A stretch of 64,000 nucleotides of DNA from Lampris incognitus (taxonomy: Eukaryota > Chordata > Actinopteri > Lampriformes > Lampridae). The number at the start of each line of letters is the position of its first letter. Positions within the stretch are counted from its first letter, which is position 1. Below the pieces are notes generated by a model. It did no database searches. It was not told the DNA's origin and saw only the letters and a list, made by a program, of their open reading frames with translations. The stretch covers positions 3,103,739 through 3,167,738 of the forward strand of contig NC_079211.1 of the NCBI RefSeq assembly GCF_029633865.1, given 5' to 3'. The position numbers and the translations under genes are program-made. This document shows positions 35,240 to 47,600 of the stretch, piece by piece.

Positions 35240-35560
35240 AAAATAAGTTAAAAGAAGAGCACGAGTAAAAATATCCACAGACATTCAGTGGGTTGCCAGG
35301 TACATGGGGGGGGGGGCAACAGCTTGGGGAAAGAAGCTGTTTTTGAGCCTGGTAGTGCGGGCTGTAGCGCCCCCCAGAGTGCAGGGGGGAGAACAGTCCA
35401 TGGTTGGGGTGGGTGGGATCTCTGCTGATGCTCAGCCCCCCCCCCGAAGGCAGCGTTTGTGATAACTGTCTCATGGCTGGGAGCTGGGTACCGGACCGGT
35501 GGTGCGCTGGGCCGCCTTGACGACCCGCTGCACAGCTTCCTGAGCTAAGGTGCTGCATCT
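35240..35560. repeat. dispersed repeat, unclassified
   Basis: GGGGAAAGAAGCTGTTTTTGA, AGTCCATGGTTGGGGTGGG and GTGATAACTGTCTCATGGC look like a common fish interspersed repeat. No domain could be read. Confidence 0.45.
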
Positions 35561-36074
35561 GTGTAAAAGTGGTGCAAGCAGTTTTCTTTAAAGAATATAA
35601 AAGCAATGAAAGTGTATTGAGGTGTCGTGACAATGTCACATTTACATTTAGTGAACGGTCATCTGAGAAGATGTCCAGTGAGTCAGCCTGCTGGATGCCG
35701 AGTCTTGCTTCAGAGCACTTCGGTAGTCTGAACGCATACCTGCTGGTTAGTGGGGAAGGTGTCGGTTTTGATTTGGTTGGTTGTTTTTCTTTCTTTTGGA
35801 TGGTGGCGTCTGAGGGTAACGTGCTGTCCACAGAATGGAGAGCAAAATAAATGGTAGTAAATACTCCCCCGTCACCACCAAGCTCCACCAATCCACCGTT
35901 ATTACAAAACAACACTAAAACACCTCAGCTGTCAGACCACCAGGGTTTGAACCCCGGGGATCCAGGAGTGACTGGAAAAGAAACGCTCCTTTCCAGGTGC
36001 TTCTGAAAGCTGTCTGTGGTGGTAGTGGTTTTCTCACAAATTCCTCCATTGCATGCTGGACCTAGGTATATTCT
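35561..36074. other. adh5-eif4e intergenic
   Basis: No exon recognised. In particular I see no METAP1-like sequence, the gene that separates ADH5 and EIF4E in tetrapods. Confidence 0.45.
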
Positions 36075-36295
36075 GTTTGTTACACTTGAGAAACATGCAG
36101 ATCTATTTATCTGTTTCTGTTTCTTACACTGGAGAAACCTGCAGATCTATTTATCTGTTTCTGTTTGTTACACTTGAGAAACCTGCAGATCTATTTATCC
36201 GTTTCTGTTTCTTACACTTGAGAAACCTGCAGATCTATTTATCCGTTTCTGTTTCTTACACTTGAGAAACCTGCAGATCTATTTATCTGTTTCTA
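36075..36295. repeat. 44-bp minisatellite, 5 copies
   Basis: Unit CTTACACTTGAGAAACCTGC then AGATCTATTTATCTG and TTTCTGTTT. The array ends about 35 bases before the NRF1-like site and 110 bases before the eif4e ATG. Confidence 0.93.
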
Positions 36296-36330
36296 TGCGA
36301 GTTGCGGCGTACGGACGCGCGGGTCGCACA

Positions 36331-36340
36331 GCGCATGCGC
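36331..36340. promoter_or_regulatory. eif4e: NRF1-type site in the eif4e promoter
   Basis: GCGCATGCGC, the palindromic consensus core for NRF1, in a CpG-rich stretch (36,300-36,350) about 70 bases before the ATG. Binding is inferred from the motif. Confidence 0.65.
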
Positions 36341-36406
36341 GTCGATGTCAGCAGGTGTTTTACTGGGCTATTTAATTAAAGTAGTGGGACGGAGGAGCTG
36401 ATCCAC

Positions 36407-36427
36407 ATGATGGCGACCGGAGCGATG
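36407..36427 (+). CDS. eif4e: eif4e exon 1
   Basis: Encodes MMATGAM; the second ATG (36,410) is in frame and could equally start. Donor GTGAGT. Chosen because of the promoter-like upstream sequence and the matching phase. Confidence 0.75.
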
Positions 36428-38574
36428 GTGAGTTCCCCGGCGTGTCCATACATCCATCATATTTCTATGTCGTGTGGCTTTATCCACCCGTGTAGACACG
36501 GTTCCGTTGGAAGTACAGCGAGCACACGGCGGCGGGTCACCCAGATGGACCGCCGAACCTTTTGAGAGGCGACTGTTTGCTTCGTCTCCTTGACAGTTTA
36601 CAACGTGGAAAGTTGAACGCTGTAGTTGTCAGATCAACCACAGTAAACCTAAACAACCGGGAAGAGCTTTTGTTGGCGTTTACCGTCTGAAAACGGACAT
36701 TTCCTCCGCTAGCTTGCGGTTAGTTTAGCAGACTCCGTCAGCTTCACAAAATGGCGGACCAAACCCGTAACTCCTGCGAGAGAGGGTTTTGACCAGACGG
36801 TCGTTATGGGCGTTTTGGGTTTTCAAACTTTAATAGTTTTGTGGAAAAAAAATAGACCCGCCGCTCCCTGAATTCTGCTAAAATTGCCATATATTTGCAT
36901 TTAAATGAGTTGATGAATCGCACAAAAAAGATCCGCCTAGACGACCATGGACGACCGTCTCGTAATTCGCGCGTGATCGTGTGCGCCATGTCAGTATGTG
37001 TGACGTGTGTGGGTTGCGTCACTTCCTTGGTGAAGTTCACTGCGCTGTCTGTGCTAGAGACACAATAGCGCCCTCTAGTGCAGACAAACGGTCTAAACTT
37101 GGTGTGTGACGATGTCCAACATGTCTGCTTACAGACGCACCGTGACTGCCACCGACGCCTTGCAGTATTTACAGGCGTTGCACTGCGGCCATTTTAAATT
37201 GTTTGAAAAATAGTATTAAAGTTGTTAAAATGTTAATTTGTGGTGTTGGTTAGTTTCTTAACAGCCATACTAACACGTGTAATGCATTAATATCTCAATT
37301 GGGTATTTAGCTTGACAGAATATAGAGTTTAAAAGCCGGCGGTCATTTTGACCGCCCATGGTCCTTTCTGGAAGGAGTGAAATCACGGTCGTTGACGTGT
37401 TGGTCTGTATTGGCTCCGGTTTCCCGTTGGCCTCGTTCATCATGTCACTTAAGTTACAATAAAAGTGTTTTTGGGGGGTTTTTTGTGATATTGTTTAAGA
37501 CTTAAAACCATGAAAGGTTGCAGGGAATTGTAAAACAGTGTTTTGATACACAGGACCAGAAGTTATCATCTAACTAAAAATGGTGTTCTGGACCCATATT
37601 GAATTTGACATTACAAAATCAGCATCTGTCACTAAAACCCCATCAATGGAAGCATGTCCTGCCATTACTGAGGAGCATGACAAGCTGTTAATGTTCTCTT
37701 ATTAGCTCTGAAGAGTGTTCTCACCTGCTGAGTGAGTCCCTCTTACACCAAAATGAGAGGATAATCGTTTTAGGTAGGAGGTTTACAGTCTGCTGTTTTG
37801 TCCTACTTCTATCAATCTTATTTCCCAGGTTTCATCAATGAATCGTGCGAAATCTAAGAAAAAGAGTAAAAATTCTGTCTGTGAAGTGGCGAATCCTGTG
37901 GCGTACATTAAACACCCCCTGCAAAACAGGTAAGATCGCATCCGGACGTTTTCTTACTGATTGTGCCTTGTGTGCGCTGCAGTTTACCGCCTGCTGTCTG
38001 CTTGCAGGTGGGCCCTCTGGTTTTTCAAGAATGACAGAAGTAAAACGTGGCAAGACAACGTGCGTCTCATCGCTCGTTTTGACACAGTGGAAGACTTCTG
38101 GGCGTAAGCATGTTCCCCAAGTATACAGAGCCAAATGTCTGGCGTAGTCTGGAGTTTTGCTCCAAAACAAGTGTGGTATGAAGAGCTAGTTCATATTCAA
38201 ATGTCTTTATTTCGAACATGCAAAATAAAATTAAAAAGGGACCAAGCATAGGGTCCGACCCGTTAGCCAATGGCTAACGCATCTGACCCTTTAGTCAAGC
38301 GGTTAGCGATGTCTCCCGCGGCGCGGGAGATACGGGTTCGCGTCCCAGCTGCGGTAGTTCCTGTGGTTGCCCCCCATAAACTTGTTTTTCCACACATCAG
38401 GGTATGTCATTCTCAATATCTATCTCACAATGACTCAAAGAATGATAAAAACAATAACAAACAAAGAAAACGACCATGATTTCCGAGAAACATCAATAAC
38501 TTCGTCCACCGTGGGTTGTGGTTATGAGAGGAGCAAAACCTCCTCCTCATCCTTGTACTGCTTCCAAAAAAATA

Positions 38575-38606
<32 letters not shown>

Positions 38607-41600
38607 GCAGCGAAATTGGGGGGGGGGGCAGCCGAGAACCGCCACAGCCGGGACGCAAACCCGTATCTCCTGCACCGCGGGCGACAACGTGAACCAGCCG
38701 ACTAAAGGGTCCGACCCGTTAGCCAAGGACTAACATGTCTACTTACACATGCACGTTACACTACCCCCCCCCCTCCTTCGGGAAGCGCTTCAGCATATCA
38801 GCTCCCTCACGCCTCTGGGCGCATGCGCTTCCGATGACCTCACAGTCTCACCATCCCACTTCTGACACCAATGTAGCGAATTCAGGGGCGCAGCCGGGAA
38901 CCGTCGCCACAGCCGAGCACAGTGCATGTACAAGTATAACGGGTTGTATAATGGCTCCTTGCCATTTTCGTTCACGAGTCTTATGACGTTTCCGGCAGAT
39001 TTTATGGTCAAGTGTCACACCCAGAAATGTATTTTCATATACTCTTTCAGTGTTAATCTTGTAGATCATTTCTTCTACTTGTGTCTATTTTACGATTTCC
39101 AAATAACATAAACTTAGTTTTGTTCAGATTTAATGATAATTTGTTTGTCAAACCACATTTTTAACTTTTTCATTTCAGCTGTGATCAACTCCTAAAGCTT
39201 CTGTAAATTATCCCCAGAACAAAAAATGATTGTCATCTGCAAATAAATTGAATTTCAATAGACTTGATACCTTACACATATCATTGATATACAGAACAAA
39301 TAATTTAGGGCCTAATACTGACCCCTGTGGGACTCCACAAGTAATGTCCATGCATGTTGCTTTGTAGTCACCTAATCTGCACAAATTGTCTGTTTCCTAT
39401 ATAACTTTTCAGCCAATTTAGCCCCACCCCTCCGATACCGTACCTTTATCATTTTATTAAGTAATATTTCATGGTCAATTGTATCAAATGCTTTTTTTTA
39501 TAAATCCTCCCACTGTATATTTCTTGTTATCAGTACAACTAGTTATTATTCTATTAGCTCCATTAATGCCATAGATGTTGATTTGTTTGATCAGAACCCA
39601 TACTGACTGTCTCACAACAATTTATGTTTCTCAATAAAATGATCAAACCTTGCAATATAGAGTTTTTCCAAAATCTTAGAGAACTGGGAAAGTAAGGACA
39701 CCTGCCTGTAATTGGTAAAGTGATGTCTATCTCCAGCTTTATATAGTGGGATAACTTTAGCAATTTTCATATGACATGGAAATGTACCCATTTTGAAAGA
39801 CAAGTTGCAGATGGATCAAGTCAAGTTATTTTTATAGCCCAAATTCACAAGGTAGTCCCAAAGGGCTTTACAATTAGTACAATGTACGACATACAACAAT
39901 ACCATCAATTACTTTCTTAACTAAAGTCATATCAGTTCCATTCCAGTCAGCTGATGTTTGGTTCTTACTCTTGTAAGAACCAAACAATGATTTCTTTTCC
40001 TTCTACAGCTCTCCGAAAGGTGGGCTTTGAATTCATTCTCCATAATCCTCAATAGCCTCAACCTCTTTTGGCTGGGTGTCATCTATTTCTTCTGCCAGTT
40101 TTGGACCCACACATACAAAATATTAGTTCAACCCAGTTACCGCGTCATTCATATTTAATGAAACGTTTTCTGGCACAGGATACAAATCCTCTACACCAGA
40201 CTTGACAAATTAAAACAAACAACCATGCAAAAAGAAACAATATCGTTATTATAATCACAAATCACATAAATACCATAGTCTCTCAAATACATTAGTCTCA
40301 AATAGTCACACAATACTCACAATGATCACAACTCGGCTTTATAATCGTATAAAAAGTCCTTTGTTGACCAAAATTTATCTAATCAATTTTTAAAAGAATT
40401 AACTGAAGGCGCTGCACCACTTCCTCTGGAAGTTTGTTCCATGCTCTTGATGATAAAACTATAAATGTTTATAGTTTTATCATTGTCCATGAAATACTAG
40501 GGTAACTTGTGTTTGTTGATCCATTTCTAATAATGCTATCTAATATTCTCCATGTGCCCTTGATATTGTCTTTGTTTTCCTCTAATATTTTATTATAATA
40601 TTATTTTATATCTTTTGTATGTATTTTCTGCCTCTACTGTTCTACATTTTATGAACTGTCTATATTGAGCGTTCTTTTTTTTTTTACAGGCATTTTGCAG
40701 TCCCTTTGTAATCCACGGTCTATGCTCATAGTTTTGCTTCCTGTTGTATTGTTTTATTGGGCAGTTTTTGTGTTATAAATATCCTGAGAAATATATTATA
40801 GGCTTTGTCAATGTTATTTTCCTCATATACTTTTTTTTCAGTTTTGTTCTAATAATTGATTTTTAAATGCACCCATGTTTTCCTCTGTTCTCACTCTCCT
40901 GGATTTAATCATATTGTCTTCCTTAGCCTTCGCATAGCCAGGCCATAGATTACAAAAACTGGCAAATGGTCACTTGTATTATTTGTTAACAACCCGCTCA
41001 CTATATTGGTGTCCATATTATTTGAGAATATGTTGTCTATTAGAGTGGCACAGTTGGATGTTACTCTGCTAGGTTTTGAGGTCGTTAGATGGACTCATGC
41101 TATACATTGCATCGATAAACTCGTCAATTTGTGCTTGTTGGTAAAACGAATGAAGGTTGTTTCCGAAGGCTACCAAGTTAATTTAGTCTTCAGCTATCAG
41201 TTGATCTTCAGCATTTGACAAGTAACTAAAATGCCGTCTTCAAGTGTTTTTATTCTCTTCACATTGTGTTGGAAGTTTCTGTGAGGTGCATTTTGTAGTC
41301 GACTGTTTAATTCTACTTTCCATGTCCTTCTGTATATGTGACATCTTTTCTTTTTACCGTAGAGGGCAGTATGCACTGTGAAATTTAAAACTGTATTGTC
41401 TTTTCACCAGTACTGTCAGTCGGCCCAAAGCTCCATAGGGGTCATCCTCTTTCTTCAGATCTACTACTTTCGGCTGCTCCCATTAGGGGTCGCCACAGCG
41501 GATCATCCATTTCCATCTCTTCCTGTCCTCTGCATCTTCCTCTTTTTCTTCAGATATACAGGAGTATTTAATAAAGGAACATCAGTCTTTATGTAAACTT

Positions 41601-44600
41601 TGTCCCAGGTTGCCGACAGATGGTAGTTTTGAAATGCTTTAAAGTTGTCATTTTGAACAGTTTATGTAACCACAAATGTCTGTCAAACTCGGGCAGCAGT
41701 AAAACATTTTTAAAAATGCATAACCCTCCTTTTTCTTTTTCAGTTTGTATAACCACATTCAGCCGTCAAGTAACTTGATGTCTGGCTGCGACTACTCACT
41801 GTTTAAGGTAAATTAGCTAGACCATTAATGATTATGTGCAACATCCTCTCATTAAACCCAGCATTAGGATCTATCTAGGCCTCACTCTTAAGTGTTGGAT
41901 GGGAATTTGGTTTCATTTTCCTTATGATTTTGTGACTCGGAGGTTCTGACCAGTCTGGTGGCACGCTGAGGCAAGCCAATGTAAAACACTGTGGTTCTGT
42001 TAAGAAGCATTGGATGACGGCCATCGTCAGATGACTCGTTGGCACAGTCAGCTGGGACGTAGCCAGGTCCAGCCAGCGTTGTATAAGAAAAGGATTAGTG
42101 GTAAATTTTCAGTGTCACCCTAATCATCTTTGGGATTACATTTTTGTTTTCTATATTTTCTCCATTGTTTAAAACTTGTGTAAAGGTAAAACTGCAGTAC
42201 AAAGATATAAATCAAAAAGTTCCTTTCTGATTTAAATACACGCTTAAAAATATCTTTTTGTCAGCTATGAAGGACCTGCATTGGCGAAGAATTTATTATG
42301 ATCCCATACCCATATTTTCTATAGATGCAATATAGCCACAATGCATTTTTGTATTATAAAATCCATCTTGGTAGATGGGGTTTAGGACTAACTACAGCCA
42401 GACATGTCAAAACACCCTTCCTGTCTGTATGGCACCCATCTAGACCCCCATCCAGTTAACACTCTCCTAGGAATGAATTGAAAGGTTTTTAGAATGGAAG
42501 TAAAATGATTTTTACTTCGTTTAAGACCGGAGTGCCTTTTTCTTAGCTTGTCTGTGAATGTTCTCATTCATCCAGGTCATGGTTATCCAAAGGAGTTGAT
42601 ATCTATGGCTCTGTTAGCGACGGGCGTTGGTAAACATCTGATCACAAAGAGCCACGCATATCAATAGCTCTGACGACCCCTAGAGGATCAATTCTGAGTC
42701 TCATCACCAGCCAGTCAGACTAGCTTGGTCTAGTCAGAAAGGCACGAACTGAGGAAGCCTCTTGGATGAGAGGCGAAACGTCTTCACGGATATATACCAA
42801 GTCCAGTGGCACTTGATTCAATCTTTTCTTAGCTTGATTAAATATGTACCTGATGGCATTATTGCCCGGGTTCTTGGATGCTCATAGAGCATTTCTAATA
42901 AGCAGCTCCCAATGTTATTTATAAAAATTTATTTCTGATTTTTCCCTTTTTTCTCCCAATTTAGTGGCCAATTGATCCCTATTTTAATTCAAACACCCAC
43001 CCTCGTATTGCATGCGTTCGCCAACTGCATCTCTCCGGCCGGCAGTCTCGAAGGAAAGCGCCTCCCCACTTTCGTGACAAGGCGAATCCAAGCCGAACCA
43101 CTGCTTTTCCAACACACACAGAGACGCATTCACATGACGAACACAAGCCGACTCCGCCCCCCTCCCGAAGACAGCGTTGCCAATGATTGCTGCTTCATCG
43201 AGTCCGGCCATAGTCGGATCTGACGAGACCGGGGTGCGAACCCCAGTCCCCAGTGTCCCAATGTTATTTAAATCATTTTACCATCTTGACACATCACCCA
43301 AATTTCATTTTGGAATTGGAAATGAGATCCTTCGATACCTTCCTGAGTCAGACGTACTGTTATACCACCATTCTCCCAGAGGAGAAACCGAGCCTCATTT
43401 AGATTGAATGTTTGTGTGAAACGGTGAAATATTCTGATTGACAACTGTAGTGAATGGTTGGCTAATCCTGTCATACGTCTGGAAATGGATCTGAGGATTC
43501 TTAACAGTTCTGTGTACACAGGATGGGATTGCTCCGATGTGGGAGGACAAGCGAAACCAGCGAGGAGGCCGCTGGCTAATCACACTGGCTAGGCAGCAGC
43601 GCAAGGTGGATTTGGACCGGTTCTGGCAGGAGACGGTGAGTTCTTCAACCCTGGGTTGTATATTGACAAATTATTTAAGTCAAACCTGAGAAGTAAAGAG
43701 AACAGTGCCTCTTGCATGGGGAAATTTAAAAAAAAAAAAAACTTTGAAAAATTAAGTTATAGACAGTGCCTCCCTATAAGTGTCGGGGCGCCCTGTTGTG
43801 GTCAATTGATGTAAATGTTTCCGCACGCTCAAGTTAATCTTATGGCAGGGATGTCAAATTCTATCTTACTGACAGCAGTGCTGAGGGTTGTGAATAAAAT
43901 CAGGGGCCAGACATTTATTACAATGATTATTTGTATTTGAGGTAACATGGGGATTCGAACCAGTGATCCCCGTGTTGGTAGGCAATGGAAGTTATGCTAC
44001 CCGGACGCCCCCATAGGGCCAAAAAGTTTTAACTCGACGAAGGCACGAATGACCTGTGTAACCTTTCACCTGCACAGTCAACAGTAATGACCTGCCAGTC
44101 CTCTGACACGCATGCATGTGCACAGGAAAAGAGCTTATTTTTATGTCTTTACAGGACTGGTACAAAAACTTATCAATACTATCGTGAATAGTAATACATG
44201 GTTACTACTGACGTCATTTGTTGCATAAGTATATTGTTGACTTTTTCTAAAGTCTAGTGTTTCTGCAGCTCTTGTGTTTGGTGGGTGAAGCATTCAACGA
44301 ACACAGTGGTGATGTGTGTGGCGCCGTCGTTAACGTCCGTGCCAAAGGAGATAAAATCGCTATTTGGACCACAGACTACGAGAACAGGGAGGCCATCACA
44401 CACATAGGGTGAGTTTAAGACTTTCCACAGCCATCAACTATGAGGAGCAGTGGAAGGAAAGCTCACTTTTATCCCAGGGAGGATTTTAACCCCACTCCAT
44501 TAAGTCCCCCAGCTCTTTAAGTCCATGCAACAGATCAGAGACTGTATCCAACTACCAAAAAAAAAGAACTAAACTGCTTTTAGCAAGATGGGCGCAATAA

Positions 44601-47600
44601 CCAATTACCATTCAGGGTTCAACGTTAATGTTTGTTTGTTTTTTGTTTTTTCCACTTGCCCGATTGGGCAGTGGGTCAGAAATCTACCTGCCGAAGTCAA
44701 TTTTTACTAGTCCCTACATACACTACGTGAACAAAAGTATTGGGACACACCTCTTAATCCTTGAATTCAGGTGTTTCATTCAGACCCATTGCGACAGGTG
44801 TGTAAAATCCAGCAGCTAGCCATGCAGTCTGCATTTACAAATATTTGTGAAAGAATGGGTCATTCTGAAGAGCTCATTGAATTCAAGCGCGATACTGTCA
44901 TAGGATGCCACCTTTGCAATAAGTCAGTTCGTGAAAGTTCTTCCCTGCTAGATATTCCACGGTCAACTGTAAATGGTATTATTGAAAACTGGAATCGTTT
45001 AGGAACAACAGCAACTCAGCCACCAAGTGGCAGACCACGTAAAGTCACACAGTGGGGTCAACGAGTGCTGAGGCGCATAGTGCGTAAAAGTCGCCAATGC
45101 TCTGTTGACTCGGTAACTGCAGAGTTCCAAACTTCCTCTGGCATTAACATCAGCACAAAAACTGTGCACCGGGAGCTTCATGGAATGGGTTTCCATGGCC
45201 GAGCAGCTGCATGCAAGCCTTACATCACCAAGCACAATGCCAAGCATCAGATGGAGTGGTGTAAAGCACGCTGCCACTGGACTCTGGAGCAGTGGAAACG
45301 TGTTCTGTGGAGTGACGAATCACGCTTCTCTGTCTGGCAGTCTGATGGACGAGTCTGGGTTTGGCGGATGCCAGGAGAACATTACTTGCCTGACAGCATT
45401 TTCTACCACTACTTTCGGATGCTCCCATTAGGGGTCACCACAGCGGATCATCCATTTCCATTTCTTCCCATCTTCTGCATCTTCCTCTGTCACACCAGCC
45501 ACCTGCATGTCCTCCCTCACCACATCCATAAACCTCCTCTTTGGCCTTCTTCTTTTCCTCTTCCCTGGCAGCGCCATATTCAGCATACCTGCCTGACTGC
45601 ATTGTGCCAACTGTAAAGTTTGGTTGAGGGGGGATAATGGTATGGGGTTGTTATTCAGGGGTTGGGCTAGGCCCCTTCGTTCCAGTGAAGAGAAATCTTA
45701 ATGCTTCAGCATACCAAGACATTTTGGACAATTCTATGCTTCCGACTTTGTGGGAACAGTTTGGGGAGGACCCTTTTCTGTTCCAGCATGACTGTGGCCA
45801 GTGCACAAACCAAGGTCCATTAAGACATGGTCTGGTGAGTTTGGTGTGGAAGAACTTGACTGGCCCGCGCAGAGCCCTGATCTCAGCACCATCAAACCCC
45901 TCTGGGATGAACTAGAATGGAGATTGCGAGTCAGGTCTTCTCGTCCAACATCAGTGCCTGACCTCACAAATGCTCTTCTGGATGAATGAACAAAAATTCC
46001 CACAGACACACTCCAAAATCTTGTGGACCAACTCCATATTAATGCCTATGGGATGTCATAAAAGCTCTTGTAGGTGTAATGGCCAGGTGTGCCAATACTT
46101 TTGTTCATATAGTGTATATTGTTTAATTTATTAGCGATTAGCAAATGACAACAAAGACAAGTTAATTGTCATGTTTACTTTTTATTTAATTAAATGAAAC
46201 ATAACAAGGAAACAATGCATCATAGATGCGTAGCAACAAACATTCTTGCATATCGAAAATGGTATGACTCTTCTCCCCCGTGCATCCTTCTCTCCAGAGA
46301 TGGACTCATTAACTGTGAGTGATTGAGCGAGTGAGTGTAATTGTGAGTGAGTGAAAGAATAGGCTGTAGCAAATGATTTGCATCCAAAAACCAAATGAAA
46401 CCATACAAATCCTAATCACACCGACATGCTCTCTGCCCTACTGACAGCCATCTTTGTACAACACGCTCCGCATCGGCATTGGCTACTGCTGGCCCCTCAG
46501 TGCTAATGTACAGCAGTTTCCACAGTATTTCAACTGAGGGGTTGCTCTGCCAATCTGTTTTACTGTGCTTCATGGCACTGAAGCCACACTCGCAGGCAGC
46601 AGTGGATAGTGGGAGCACGAGGATCAGCTCAACCACCATCAGCAGGTTGGGGAAGCTCTGCAGCCTATCAGGGTCTGTTTAAAAAGTCTGGTCTGTTGGA
46701 CCTGGGGCAGCGCTTTGATCACCACTTTTGCGCTTGGCCACTCCTGGTGCCTTGCCTCACCCCTGTCACACCCCACCCTATCCAGTATGTCAGCAAACTG
46801 GTCTGTGATGAAATGGAGATGGTCTGCTCCGTAACTGGTCAGGTATGCCTCCTCTGCGGGCCACTCCCTCGGGTCCAACAAACTCGTAGCTGCGTGAAGA
46901 ATCTTGTCACTCTCCAGGTCCTTGCAACAGCTCCTCATGCTTCTGATGACTGCGTCATCTTCAGTTTATCAACATATATCAAAAAACAAAACAAAAAATA
47001 CTCCCGGTCCGTCACTCACATTGACTCAAATCCTTCAGCCACTGTCGTTTATAAATCATGGCCATACAACATTTATAGAATAGTACAGAAGTTGACCAGA
47101 CCTAAGGACACACACACACACTTTGTAAAACTTACACACAATTTATCTTCTAAGGACAAAATACAAAATCAACTTTTCCTGTTTGAATAATTTATGTGAG
47201 TACTGTGTTTATATGGTGTTGTTAATTGCCCATTACCTTTTCATGGTTGTGATGAGGTTGAATAACAAGCTGTTCATAACACCAGCTGTAAAATAATGTT
47301 TGATCATTAACAAATATTTTTCTGGAAAACACAAAATGCTAAACCCATAGAAAATGAACTGCGAGTGCAAGGTTTGACTGACAGAATGATAGAGTAACAT
47401 TAGATGGACCCTTGCTTTCGACGGGCCATGTCGGTGTGGTGCTGCATACCCAGGTCAATCCCATTCCTCTGTTGAAGAGCAGTCACACAGGTACACAGTG
47501 AATGGCTGTACAGTTTTTTAAAACATGATACTCTATGGTGATCAGTTTAGTAATTACCTGACTTGCCTCAGCGTTCATGTTTCGTACAAGCACCGGCAAG

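Noticed and set aside
34929-35915. 328-codon minus-strand ORF past adh5
   Set aside because: It runs through a 38-bp minisatellite and a dispersed repeat; no recognisable domain.
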